From Lumbricus terrestris (lineage: Eukaryota; Annelida; Clitellata; Crassiclitellata; Lumbricidae), in the NCBI GenBank assembly GCA_949752735.1, contig OX457036.1:85380487-85444486 (forward strand): DNA of 64,000 nucleotides, given 5' to 3'. The number at the start of each line of letters is the position of its first letter. Position 1 is the first letter of the stretch. Positions 1-10,394 of this stretch are shown here, in pieces. The notes under the pieces were generated by a model that searched no databases, was not told the origin of the DNA, and saw nothing but the letters and a program-made list of their open reading frames with translations. A program made the translations under genes and the position numbers.

Positions 1-59
1 TCGATATTTGGGAGCCTTTATCCAGACAAAATACTGACCACAGAGTTATACAACTTCAT

Positions 60-1420
60 CCATGTCATTCACGGTCGCATAGGCCTCTACAGAGACAGAG
101 ACTAGTACACTGTAGAGAAGCTTTTACACATTTGCACTGTCCCCTAAGCCTTTCTCACAGCCATGTCTGAGCAGTGCACGACAGGCAAGAGACGCTTCGG
201 GAAGTGTTGTCCACTTCATCTCCCAGCCAACTTCATTCGTTTGCAGCAACTCCCATTGACCAAGATATGGTAGTTTAGGATCAGCTATGAACACCTCTGC
301 CCAAACGTGTCCTGCTTGGTAGGCAGCTCTCTATGAGTGTTCCACCAGAGCAGCTTGAGTTGGTGGACCTATTTCCATAGGTCTGTCTTTCTGTGCGAAC
401 AGTTGTTTCCTTGCCTCATTCACCTACTCCTCACCACTGGCACTGTCGAACACCAGAACCACAAAATGCTCAATTACATCGAGCTGATCATAAGCAGAGC
501 TGGGAGTTGATACTAAGGTGCAGAAGGCGGGGTGACTTTGAATGTCTTCCAAATGTCCCAGACAGTCCTTTTTTCGCGGCCAGCAAAGGATGATACTGTG
601 TCGCATTCGCTGAATGCGTGTAGGAAGAGCAAGGAGGTATACGCGCCATCTCATGGGTTGGTAGGTATCTGAAGCTTTTGTCTGAGGCAAAGCCAACCCA
701 CAGCTCATCAATGCTCAGCTGCTATGACAACACCAACGTCTGAGTAAACTGTGCGTATCATCACTTTACGATAACCATATTTGGTGGCACCGGAGAAATG
801 CAGAAAAGTCCTTGTATCAGCTTCCTCCTGAGTACACGGATCAAGTCCATTTGTGTCTCTTTGCCGAGTACAGACCTTGTGGTAAGTGGGTATGATCTGT
901 CTTTCTGTTTCTTTTAGTTTGATAGTTGCAGACTTGAGAAAGAAAACAACTCTGATTTGTTTTTGTCGTTCCTCAATAATTCCTGCCGGTTTCTGGGTAG
1001 AGCACTAGAAGATTCGACGCGCCTTCGATTTCCCTTACCCATCACACTGTGTGTGTATGTATTCAAGCTGCCACCCACATATTCACTCAATATAACATCT
1101 ATAGTCTATGCACATGCTCTAGCTGTCTGGTGATGCTGGGCAAGAAAATATGGGAGGCATACTCTGAAAAGGTGCATACATTGCCAGGTTTCAGTATGTT
1201 TGACTATGACGGCTCCATCCAGTATAATAGCGTCAGCAATTGTAACACCCAGTGAATGGCATGACTGGATATCTGCCGAGGCCTCATTTGTTGAAGTAGG
1301 AATCAGTTCTTCTAGGCAACTCACAATTTCTGACTTGTTCCTCGCCGTAATTAGTCCATTTTCGAGAGTGATGGTGGGCATGTCTGGTTCTCTTGCGCAA
1401 AAATTCGTCCAGGTCTCCTT
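60..1420 (-). pseudogene. Decayed gene of an uncharacterised invertebrate family with FEN1/XPG-like (PIN-like) nuclease motifs
   Basis: Reading leftwards on the minus strand, several frames carry pieces of one protein in the right order. About 1381-1106 has the block DGAVIVKHTE. About 1040-900 has a basic GKGNRRRVESSSALPRN segment. About 840-770 has EADTRTFLH followed by IRTVYSDVGVV. About 720-640 has ELWVGFASDKSFRYLPTHE. About 600-420 ends in IEHFVVLVFDSAS. About 420-130 has a PPTQAAL...YQAGHVWAE block, and 130-60 a cysteine-rich tail (CKCVKASLQCTSLCLCRG). From memory this order matches a large family of unnamed proteins predicted in cnidarians, molluscs and echinoderms. EADTR and the second Asp block resemble the acidic metal-binding motifs of FEN1/XPG nucleases; that link is inference. 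Frame changes and an in-frame stop near 345 show it is broken. Whether it is a mobile-element gene or a decayed host gene cannot be told here. Confidence 0.6.
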
Positions 1421-1869
1421 CTCGTGTCTGACGGGAAATGTAGGCCTACAACCTGTAGAATAGACTGAATAGTGAACAGTCCCTATTCACAGATGACAAA
1501 TGTCGTTTTGCTCGTGACTTGTCCCGTACAGGTGGACGACTGAAGGCAGGGAATTGTTTTCTTTTATTGGATCATTGACAGGTCGCAATTGGTTAATAAG
1601 ACGTTCATTGACAAATGTTTCGTACTGCCCTTGTCCAGTTTTCTCAAGGTTGCACAATGGTGTTTATGACTGCTCGATCGGCCAGATCTCTGGTATCCAG
1701 GACAAGTAGGTCATTGATGTCGATGTAGTGTAAGAATTGTGGAAAAATAACTGGGGGGGTTGGAACATTGTCCACTTGAAATTTGGGTATGAAAAACAGA
1801 TTTTACTAAGGGGCTCTAAGAAAGACTGGGGGGAATTGAAACCCCCAACCCCCCGGCAATTCTCACCCT

Positions 1870-2390
1870 GTGTCGATGGCAGAGACATTGAAAAATCTGT
1901 ATTTTGGTTGGCCCTTTTAGAAAATGGCCACCAATGAAGCCATGGGGAACAATTTCAATGGTTTTGTTGGAATCTTCGCCCCTAGCTATGTATGTTTAGA
2001 CACCAAGATGACGTTTCTAGGTGTACTGGAAGCTGATATATCAAAAAATTAGTATTTTGGTCGGCCATTTTGGAAAATGGCCACCATTGAAGCCGTTGTG
2101 AACATTTTCAATGGTTCTGTTGGAATCTTCGCCCCTAGCTATGTATGTTTAGACACCAAGATGACGTTTCTAAGTGTACTGGAAGACAAGATATTGAAAT
2201 TTCCGTATTTGGGTCGGCCATTTTGGAAAATGGCCGCCATTGAAGCCGTTGTGAACATTGGTAATGGCTCTGTTGGAATCCTCGCCTCCAGCTATGTATG
2301 TTTAGACACCAAGATGACGATTCTAAGTGTACTGGAAGCTGAGATAATTTAAAATCTGTAACCTGGGGGCCATTTTGAAAAATGGCTGCC
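1870..2390. repeat. 153-bp tandem repeat, about three copies
   Basis: The phrase agctatgtatgtttagacac recurs at about 1984, 2137 and 2290, a spacing of 153 bases. Each unit also carries a (g/t)gccattttggaaaatggc-like palindrome and an aagtgtactggaag segment. A degenerate partial unit lies at the left edge. The open frames across it only reflect the repeat. Confidence 0.8.
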
Positions 2391-2874
2391 ATTGGGGCCA
2401 GAGATCAAATATGCGAAGGCCCTATAGCCAAATCTCTTTCTTATGACATGCTCGTAGAATGTACCAAATTTCATGCTTGTATCACAAAGTGAACAATTTT
2501 TAACCAGGCTTCTGTACTTGCAGCCCGATATTCAATGCAAAAAAGCACGAAAACTCATAATTTTGAACCCCATTTTGGGGGGGTGACCCCATGGTCGGAT
2601 TTTGTCGGATTTTGGATATGTTATTCAGCATAAAATTCTGAGCAGGAAACCGTCTTAAAAGCTTGTGTTGCAATTTTGCCCAGGTGAAACTGTATCTTGC
2701 CTGGACTAGCTACAACAGGTTCGGTAACTTAACACTAATGGCCTAAGTGCTGGAACGCTCCTGATCGGCCAAGCCAGGAGTGGGAGGGGCTAACTTATTT
2801 TTCAACAGACCCAAGTCAAACAACGCAACAGCAAAGCACCACTGGCAGCTAACAGAAAATTCAAATAAATATTT
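2391..2874. other. Non-coding stretch, nothing recognised
   Basis: No open frame with recognisable content, no terminal repeats and no RNA gene are visible. Confidence 0.5.
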
Positions 2875-2954
2875 GCCCTGAGCGAGGCTTGAACCCGGGT
2901 CGCGATAATGACTCTCAGTTTATCGGCCAACGCTCTCTCCACTGAGCTACGGAC
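2875..2954 (-). repeat. tRNA-like sequence (SINE head or tRNA pseudogene)
   Basis: On the minus strand it reads TAGCTCAGTGGAGAGAGC, a box A with a 4-bp D stem (GCTC/GAGC), and about 40 bases later GGGTTCAAGCC, a box B and T loop. The acceptor stem and anticodon arm pair poorly, so a working tRNA is unlikely. Confidence 0.45.
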
Positions 2955-3039
2955 CCCCCACCCCAAGCCTATATCGCAAGGTTTGACATGCAAGCATGTG
3001 GCTGTCTAGCGTATAGGCTGACACACCGCAGAACGGTGA

Positions 3040-3230
3040 GATCCTCGGTGGTCGAGTGGGTTGGTAGCCCCCTCGCCGCGCCGGCGGCCGGGTTCGATTC
3101 CCGGTCGGTCGGTTTATCAGAGATTAATTTCTCGGATCTTTACTGCGGGTGGCTCGGTCGCAATATAAACGTGGAGTAGCGGTGGTGAAGGATCTCACCC
3201 TCAGGGTCGAAGCCAAAACACAGCCGCTAT
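3040..3230 (+). repeat. tRNA-derived SINE candidate
   Basis: Box A-like TGGTCGAGTGG at about 3048 is followed by a perfect T-arm hairpin, CCGGG TTCGATT CCCGG, at about 3088-3104. Between them is a GC-rich anticodon-arm-like hairpin. The following unique-looking body reaches about 3230. No clear tail or target duplication was found. Confidence 0.4.
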
Positions 3231-3807
3231 ATAAATATGCGATTACATTTACATTAAATTTTATAGGCTATTCGTGCATATTTAACTTCGCAATGGCGGC
3301 AAAGCTGATAGATGCACAGTGCTTACAGTCCTTATTTGCACATGCTTGGCTTCATAATAATTAGGTAAAGTCATCTATTTTGTTGCATACAATCTGGACT
3401 TGACAATGTGCAATCGGGTTTCTATAAAAGGTCAAATTATAATTCATATGGAAAAATATGAACATGACATTGTATTATTCTATTTGGCGGGTGAACTAAA
3501 GTGCCGGACAAAGCACACTAAATTTATATTTGGAGAAGGGATAGAGAAGGGCGAGTGAAGAGCGAAAGAAAAGAAAGGGGAAAGGAAGGACAAATGCCTC
3601 CGCTTTAACGGCTTTTGGTAATTTGCAACGTCATTACAAGCATTTCAAGCGTGAAATCATTGTAAGATACATAGTGCTGAATGTACCCAAATAAAGCATA
3701 GGCTAATTGTATTCGATAAAATTTCAATATGGATGACATTGCAAAATAATTAAATGCAATTTGCTTAAAAGAGACCTTTTGTTCACACCTGAGGCAAAAG
3801 TCTCTTG
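3231..3807. other. Non-coding spacer
   Basis: AT-rich sequence with a purine-rich patch near 3535-3595. No gene or repeat boundary is recognised before the target duplication at 3808. Confidence 0.5.
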
Positions 3808-3812
3808 ATGCC

Positions 3813-4499
3813 TGTACTGGAAGAGACGATTGTTGACCGTAGTCTTCCAGTTTGGTGGCGAGCGGTGCTACGTGAGCGGCAGGCTAAATCTTCGGGGGAC
3901 TTTAGCTTTAGTTACAGCGTAGCACGTGGGTTATCGTTCAACTTCAATCGCACAGAGAATTAACCCGAAACAGTTTTCAATCTTTTCTTGCTGGTTAATT
4001 GATCATCGGTTTATAATATTTACATTGTATTTATAACGATTCGCTTGTCATAATCTATTCTTCGTTTCTTGTTCTCTCCAGGCCCTTATCTTTTTTGGCC
4101 TGTCGTTCGCAACCGATCCCTTCGCCTCGCTGCGGCCAATGCTCTCCCCTCCACGATCCTCGGCGAACGATGCCTCCTTTCGTGTGGCCTCTCTTCTTAA
4201 CCCCATTTCTTCCATCTGCCAATCATCCCTTCAGACCCTGCGTGGCACCAATTGCCCGCCCATTGCATCTCTCTGTCTCTCTCTATCCCTCTCTGTCTGC
4301 GTCTCTCTGTCTCTCTCTGTCTCTTTCTCCCACTCTTTCCTCTTTATATATTGGTAATGACTAATAGGCTAAGTGTTCACAGAAAATGATCTAGGCCTAT
4401 AATTATGATCATTAGGCCAACAATTAATCAAATAAGAGTCATAAAACATAAAAACAATACATAGTTATAAGCATCATCGCCGACTACTCCCTCACTACA
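3813..4499 (-). repeat. 3' LTR (687 bp)
   Basis: Matches 8719-9405 with no difference noticed on reading. It starts tgtactgg, ends cactaca and holds a CT-rich tract (about 4264-4340). The ORFs in it are low-complexity translations. Confidence 0.92.
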
Positions 4500-4966
4500 T
4501 CATCACACTTTCTTTAGCTGATGGCACAAGAATTGTGTCAACAGCACGTCGTGTAGGTGACTCTTGAAGGAGAGTTCGTCACGGGTCGACGAGGTTTTTA
4601 CAAGAGCACAGGCAATCGTCGCACGGCAATTATCTTAATGTCTTTTCCGTGACGTCGCCAGGCTGGCTATCACATGAATCCCTAAGTGATTTAATCTATA
4701 ACATAAAGCAGAAACACAAAAAACGAGTAATATCTGTGAGATAAACATCCCTATATATCAATCATTCGCTCGTTTTCCCAAAAACCCAAAGGCTTTATGC
4801 AGACACCGTAAGTAAAGTAAGTACGACGTAACACAAACAATATGAGCGTTTTACAACACTGGTTGTTAGTGAATTAGCGCAATAGTCCATCTGCCATAGA
4901 GTCGTGCATCCCCTCCCCTTTTGTCTATGTAGCTTAGCGTTTCGTTAATTGCTTGGCAGGGTTCGC

Positions 4967-7186
4967 TTACACGTAGCCTATGTCGTACAATTGTAACTCG
5001 TCGTTTTCTTGTCCTTCGTCGTCTCTAATGTCTGGCGCCTTATAATGAACTTTGTGCGGTTGGGCTGTCTGGATCACATGCGCTTTGAAAGTCTGTGTAT
5101 TTGATTCTTTGGCGTGCCATTGTCTCAATGGATTTATATGGTAGGATCTTGGTCCTTTGTCTGTGCTTTGTCGCAGAAGTACCTGTTGACCTGGCTGTAG
5201 TGATCTGTTGGTTGATTCATTGCCATAATAGACCTTTTCAGGTGGTCTTCGCCATTTCCCTTCACCAATGCCTCGATTCCCCGCCCAAGTGTCATCATGG
5301 GCCATCTCTAACATCTTTGATCGGTACCCTGTCGGTAGAATTAATTGCTTTCGTCCACCTCCTCCTTCATCATCTGCTTGGCTCGGTTTTCCTCTCCGAA
5401 ACAAGAAGTCGTTCTCGATTAAATATCTGCTGTCTCCCTCCTTCGCTAGTTTCCACGATTCGTATAAGGTAGGGTCATCATGCTGTGCTTTCTTGAAGTT
5501 ATCTGATTCGTCTGTCGTCACAGTGCTTCTGTCTTCGGTCTGCTCCCGATCAGAGACCCATTCATCGGCTGCCGTCTCCGTCGGAGATTTATGACCAGGC
5601 GTCGTGTGCGCCCCATTTGCTGCGGTGATTACCTCCTCCTCTTTCTCCTCTTCCTCCTCTTCGTGGGCCGTGTCTTTATGGTTTGCCGGCCTAGCCCCTT
5701 CATTAGAGATGGCGCCTCCCAACTCATCACCTGCCTTTTCATCGTAGCATCGGTTACTGAAATCCTCTGGTCGATCATCTGGATAATCTTTGACGGTATA
5801 TCCGGCTACGGAGCATCTGTTGCTTGTTGAAGGCGTTTGAAGTGACTGACCAGGCGTGCTTATCAATTCTCCCGAGGAGTCGTTAATTGGTCTGAAGTCG
5901 GTGGTCGGGCCACCGTCTCCCGTTCCATCGGTCACTGAAGACCTCCCGTTGATCGGCTGGAGCGTTTGAGAGGGTTTTATGACCCCGGTGCTTTGTCGAT
6001 TAGGCGATGGGTCATTTTCTGGTAGTCGCCTTTCGTCAGGTGCGATTAAATGACTCTGTCCATCTCGGTCGTCAACTTTGTTGATATCATTAGTGTCTTT
6101 TAAGTCCGATTCTATTCCTCCTTTCAAAGCCGGTCGCTCGCAAGGCGTCGCTACAGTCTCGTTCTCCGCCTGTCGTCCGTCGGTCGTCTCTATACCGCCC
6201 CCAGGTGTTTTCGGTTCACCGAGCGCTTTGGTCTTGTCGGCTGTCTGCTTGTCCTTCTGACTGTCACTGTCTGTCTTACCGTCATAGTCACGCCGTCTAG
6301 CGGTCGGAATTGTCTGGCCAACGTCTTCTGGCCGCCCGACGCTAGGCATATTAACCGTGTCCGTCAGGTCTGCGTTATCTGCGAATACATCGTTGCCAAT
6401 TATCACAGACACTGGGAGGTGCGGGACAACACATGCCCTCACCTTTATCTTCCTGTCCGTTCCAAATTCATGGGACGACATCTCAATTTCACAAACCGAA
6501 AAACACCTTATCGTGCCAAATGCACATTGTAAGCTTATCATTGCTGGATCTTCTATGGCAGATGTCTTATGTGACGCTATTTCAGAATTCACAAGAGTGA
6601 CCTGGGCACATGTGTCTCTAAACCCTTGCACGTCGCAACCATTTACACATATTGGTATAAGAAAACGCTTTTGATACTCAACGACCTTATCGAGAGTTGA
6701 CTTAGGTTTCACAAACTGCACTTGCGCATGCGCTTGACCTTGGGCTTGGGATCTATTATCATGACGATTGAACGTCTGGTGTTGGTAGCTTGTCCTGCCC
6801 CCTTGCCCTGAATGCATTTGTCTTGCATCCCACCGCCTATCATTGGTGCTATCTGCAAATGACTCTGTGTCTCTGCCCGTGGACCTTCTTTCCCAAGGGT
6901 TTACCTTGTGTTCAGAATTTGGCGTTCTGAAGTTGTGATTCTGTCCCTGATCACCCTGGCTCGATTTGCGCCCTTCCATTGTGCATTCGAAGTGTAAATC
7001 TGCAAATTCAGCGACTTCTGCAGCCCTTTTAGGCTTTCTTGCTTCAATAAAATAGCGACAATCATTCGCAAGAGAGTCTCTTAATCTCTCCATGATAATG
7101 TCGTCCCTTAAGGATTCAAAAGCATTTATCTCTTTGCATTCAAGATAATTATCGAACACATCATTCAACTCGCCTAAAAATTGCAT
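4967..7186 (-). pseudogene. Gag C-terminal part to protease to integrase remnant of the 3.8-9.4 kb LTR element
   Basis: 739 codons. The first ~90 residues continue the Gag domain of the neighbouring ORF (7174-7845). Around residue 190 lies a protease-like strand GFRDTCAQVTLV, where the usual D-S/T-G triad reads DTC, so the protease is probably inactive. A long acidic, low-complexity linker follows (a run EEEEEEKEEE near residue 520). Near 620, LPTGYRSKMLEMAHDD...GNRGIGE resembles the start of an integrase H2C2 finger, with the second His replaced by Asn and no CC pair. It then passes directly to LQPGQQVLLRQSTDKG, typical of integrase C-termini. The integrase core, reverse transcriptase and RNase H are absent, yet the frame stays open. 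No CCHC knuckle is seen. Confidence 0.75.
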
Positions 7187-7845
7187 ATAAGACTGTTCCC
7201 TGCTCTATGCATGCATTTAAATTTGTCCAAATAAAATTTGGCATTGTGCCTACATGCTTGGAGCAGTGAGCGTTTGGTGTCCCTGTAGTTGGAACAGGTA
7301 TCGAAAGAAAGTCTGTTATAATGCACTCTCATTGTCGAGTTAAGCAAAGCCGGAAGTAGCTTAGCCCACTTGCTCTCCTCAATTGCTTGCAGAATGGCAA
7401 TTTTCTCGAAAACATGGAAAAAAGACGCTATATCTTCGCCTTCGTGCATGGTTGGTAGCTTAGAATAAACCGACGGACCAACGGGGTCACCAACAGAAAA
7501 TGAAGGGTTTGGCTGTAGTAAACCCAAATTCGCTTTCTCTCGCAAGAGGGCCAATTCCGCCGCCATCTTTTCCCTTTCCGCCATCAACCGCCTCTCTTCT
7601 GCAAGCGAGCGTTTTTCTTCTGCCTGAAGTAGTTCAAGCCTCGTCTGGCTTTCGCTAACGCTAGCCTGGTCTGCATCCTCATATTCTTCCAATCCATCGT
7701 CACCGCCTGATGCATCGTCATTTGCCTTCAACCTTTCGATCATGGCCTTTTTATCTAGGCCTTCACAATCTATGCCTCTCTGTCTACATTCCTCTTGCAA
7801 CTCTGCTTTCTTCATTCTCTCAAACATTTTAAGCAGAAGAACCAA
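7174..7845 (-). pseudogene. Gag N-terminal half with SAP-like motif
   Basis: 223 codons. Residues ~10-40 (KKAELQEECRQRGIDCEG...IERL) fit a SAP-type helix-turn-helix. A charged coiled coil follows (~70-108), then a capsid-like region with LPALLNSTMRVHYNRLS, comparable to [17 protein letters not shown] in the Gmr1 Gag at 29 kb. The frame ends a dozen bases inside the next ORF, in the middle of the capsid-like region. A one-base indel is therefore more likely than a programmed frameshift. Start chosen at the first ATG before the SAP motif. Confidence 0.7.
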
Positions 7846-8718
7846 AGCACAACAATAAAACTAGTTCAAAAACACACGAGGTTCGATTAACCTTCAAAAC
7901 GCTACTACACAAAACAATAAACTCAAAAGCAGTCTTTCTCGCAGAACGGGTTATTTCAATCACCCTTTTCATTCATCAATAACAAACACAAGTTCATCAG
8001 TTAGCATGCAGACTCCGCTCGCAATAAAATGAGCTCCGGAGCTCTTCACAGCAATCAGTAGTTCGCACCTTTCGTGCTTTACAACCACATTCTCCAATAA
8101 ACCAATTACTGACTCTGCAGTACAACAATTCTCCCGCAAACACCATTCAGACTACAAACATTAACAGCACCAAGTGACTATGAGCAGTCGAACAAAATGG
8201 CTCGTGCTCACCAGGTGTTTCTCCAGGTGTCTTGGATGTGTCGCTCTCTCCGACTTCTCCGCACGACTGCAGCATGGAAAGATCTTCCAGAGCTCCAAGT
8301 TGTCCCGCGTCACTTGATGTCCAGTCCGAATCCTTTGTTCCAGCGATCGTCCGAATTCCTTGTACGTTGATCGTCCGCCTCCTTTGTTCCAGCGATCGTC
8401 CGAGTCCTTTGCTCCCGTGATCAGACGTCCTGTCTGTACTGCGTCAGTTGTCGTCCTCCTGTCACCAATCTCTCCGGACGTGTAGTTCCAAAGAATCCGC
8501 CGCGTCCAATGAGATCAGTCCTCGTGGAGTCCGACTGAATCGTCCGCCGTCAAACGTCGCTTTCTCGTCTGCTTCTCCGATTGTCTGGAATCGTTGTTCC
8601 GCTTCGTCTCTTTGTCAATCGTTGCTGTCGTCGCACAAAGTCTCTGCTCCGTTAAAAATTGTCTGAGATCAGCAGCGTTGAAGTTCTGCTTTCTCGAACA
8701 AAATCCCAGCTGGCACAA
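7846..8718 (-). other. 5' untranslated leader of the LTR element
   Basis: Lies between the 5' LTR and the gag ATG. It contains short tandem copies of tttgttccagcgatcgtccg (about 8333-8415). No coding content is recognised. Confidence 0.6.
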
Positions 8719-9405
8719 TGTACTGGAAGAGACGATTGTTGACCGTAGTCTTCCAGTTTGGTGGCGAGCGGTGCTACGTGAGCGGCAGGCTAAATCTTCG
8801 GGGGACTTTAGCTTTAGTTACAGCGTAGCACGTGGGTTATCGTTCAACTTCAATCGCACAGAGAATTAACCCGAAACAGTTTTCAATCTTTTCTTGCTGG
8901 TTAATTGATCATCGGTTTATAATATTTACATTGTATTTATAACGATTCGCTTGTCATAATCTATTCTTCGTTTCTTGTTCTCTCCAGGCCCTTATCTTTT
9001 TTGGCCTGTCGTTCGCAACCGATCCCTTCGCCTCGCTGCGGCCAATGCTCTCCCCTCCACGATCCTCGGCGAACGATGCCTCCTTTCGTGTGGCCTCTCT
9101 TCTTAACCCCATTTCTTCCATCTGCCAATCATCCCTTCAGACCCTGCGTGGCACCAATTGCCCGCCCATTGCATCTCTCTGTCTCTCTCTATCCCTCTCT
9201 GTCTGCGTCTCTCTGTCTCTCTCTGTCTCTTTCTCCCACTCTTTCCTCTTTATATATTGGTAATGACTAATAGGCTAAGTGTTCACAGAAAATGATCTAG
9301 GCCTATAATTATGATCATTAGGCCAACAATTAATCAAATAAGAGTCATAAAACATAAAAACAATACATAGTTATAAGCATCATCGCCGACTACTCCCTCA
9401 CTACA
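8719..9405 (-). repeat. 5' LTR (687 bp)
   Basis: Same sequence as 3813-4499. It is the upstream LTR because the element is coded on the minus strand. It is flanked on the right by target duplication atgcc at 9406-9410. Confidence 0.92.
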
Positions 9406-9410
9406 ATGCC

Positions 9411-10265
9411 CCATTTATATTTTCTGAAAACCTTTGTGGCCTCTAAAGCCCAAAATAATTTTAAAGAGGTAAGGTACTCTAGTTAATTCTGGGGTATTTA
9501 AAATTGACTTTCTATTCTTTCTAACATAAGAAAAAATTGCTTGCTAAAAATGGATCTGCAATACATGCAAACATAATTTTGTTTGCCCCAAGCCAAGGCG
9601 AAACATAAAAGGCATTTTTGCCACGCTTGTTGCAACCTGTGAGATAGCCTGTGATCATTAAAAATTGACATATTGAGGTCACATTAATTTTATTGTGCAC
9701 AGTAATTCGATATACTTTAGGAGTTTAGGGCTTAGGTCTATAATTTCTATTAATGCCTATGTCTGGCATTTCTGCATAGTTAATAATTATCGATACAGAA
9801 GTGGCAGCAAACTCTTACAAGGAAACAGAAAAAATAAAGTTTGTTGAAAATCAAATAAATAAACCATCAACATACAAATGGTTGACGATTGTCTCAATAG
9901 GGAACAACTAAAAGACATCAGAAGAGTCAAACTGTTCACTACTGTATGGGGAAAGAGAATGGAGGAGAATTTTGCACCTCTACCCTAGTGAGCAGAGCTT
10001 CCGAGGAATAGTCACCGCCACTACCTGGGGCAAAGTTACGCCCATGGGTGGAACAATAAGATTTGTTTCATTTTAAAGATGAGAGTCTATTATTTTAAAA
10101 GATATATGCCACTCAAATTGTACAAAATGCGACTTAAGTCTGGTTTTTGGTCAGGTGAGCCACATTTGAATTATCAATTTTACATCCTACGGTTCAAATC
10201 TGTATGTACATGTATACATAACTTCAACAAATGCCATATTTTAAAACTATGAATATTTTATACAG
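9411..10265. other. Non-coding, probably receptor gene intron or 5' flank
   Basis: No recognisable exon, repeat boundary or ORF. It ends in the splice acceptor at 10265. Confidence 0.45.
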
Positions 10266-10394
10266 ATATAGACGATTGCATCAAACCCGTGTGCAATGCT
10301 AACGTCTCATATTGTACGAACAAAATCGGAAGCTATGAATGTATCTGTAAACCTGGATATGAGAGGCATAACAACGACAACAAGAATTGTTATG
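10266..10394 (+). CDS. RPTP exon: calcium-binding EGF-like module 1
   Basis: 129 bp, phase 1-1, the classic symmetric EGF exon. It reads DIDDC, six cysteines in EGF spacing, then [12 protein letters not shown]. The DIDDC start and Asn/Tyr positions fit a calcium-binding EGF. Acceptor tacag and donor ggtaagc are clear. Confidence 0.88.

Larger units (their letters stand above)
3813..9405 (-). mobile_element. LTR retrotransposon with internal deletion, Gmr1-like/gypsy-like, minus orientation
   Basis: Two identical-looking 687-bp LTRs (3813-4499 and 8719-9405), each TG...CA, bound the element. The 5-bp target duplication atgcc is present at 3808-3812 and 9406-9410, so the insertion is structurally complete. 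Coding runs right to left. Inside the left LTR a minus-strand purine-rich stretch (agctaaagaaagtg) is a likely polypurine tract. The product has Gag and a protease-like region, then jumps to an integrase zinc-finger remnant and an integrase C-terminal-like tail. No reverse transcriptase or RNase H is present. Protease directly followed by the H2C2 region resembles the Gmr1 layout at 20.6-29.6 kb. It must be non-autonomous. The closely matching LTRs suggest a young insertion. Confidence 0.9.

Noticed and set aside
2875..3112. Functional tRNA genes
   Set aside because: Box A and box B are good but acceptor and anticodon arms pair poorly; tRNA-derived repeats are more likely.
4095..4364. ORFs repeated at 9001-9270
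   Set aside because: Both lie in the LTRs and end in Ser/Leu runs from the CT tract; the identity reflects the LTR, not a gene.
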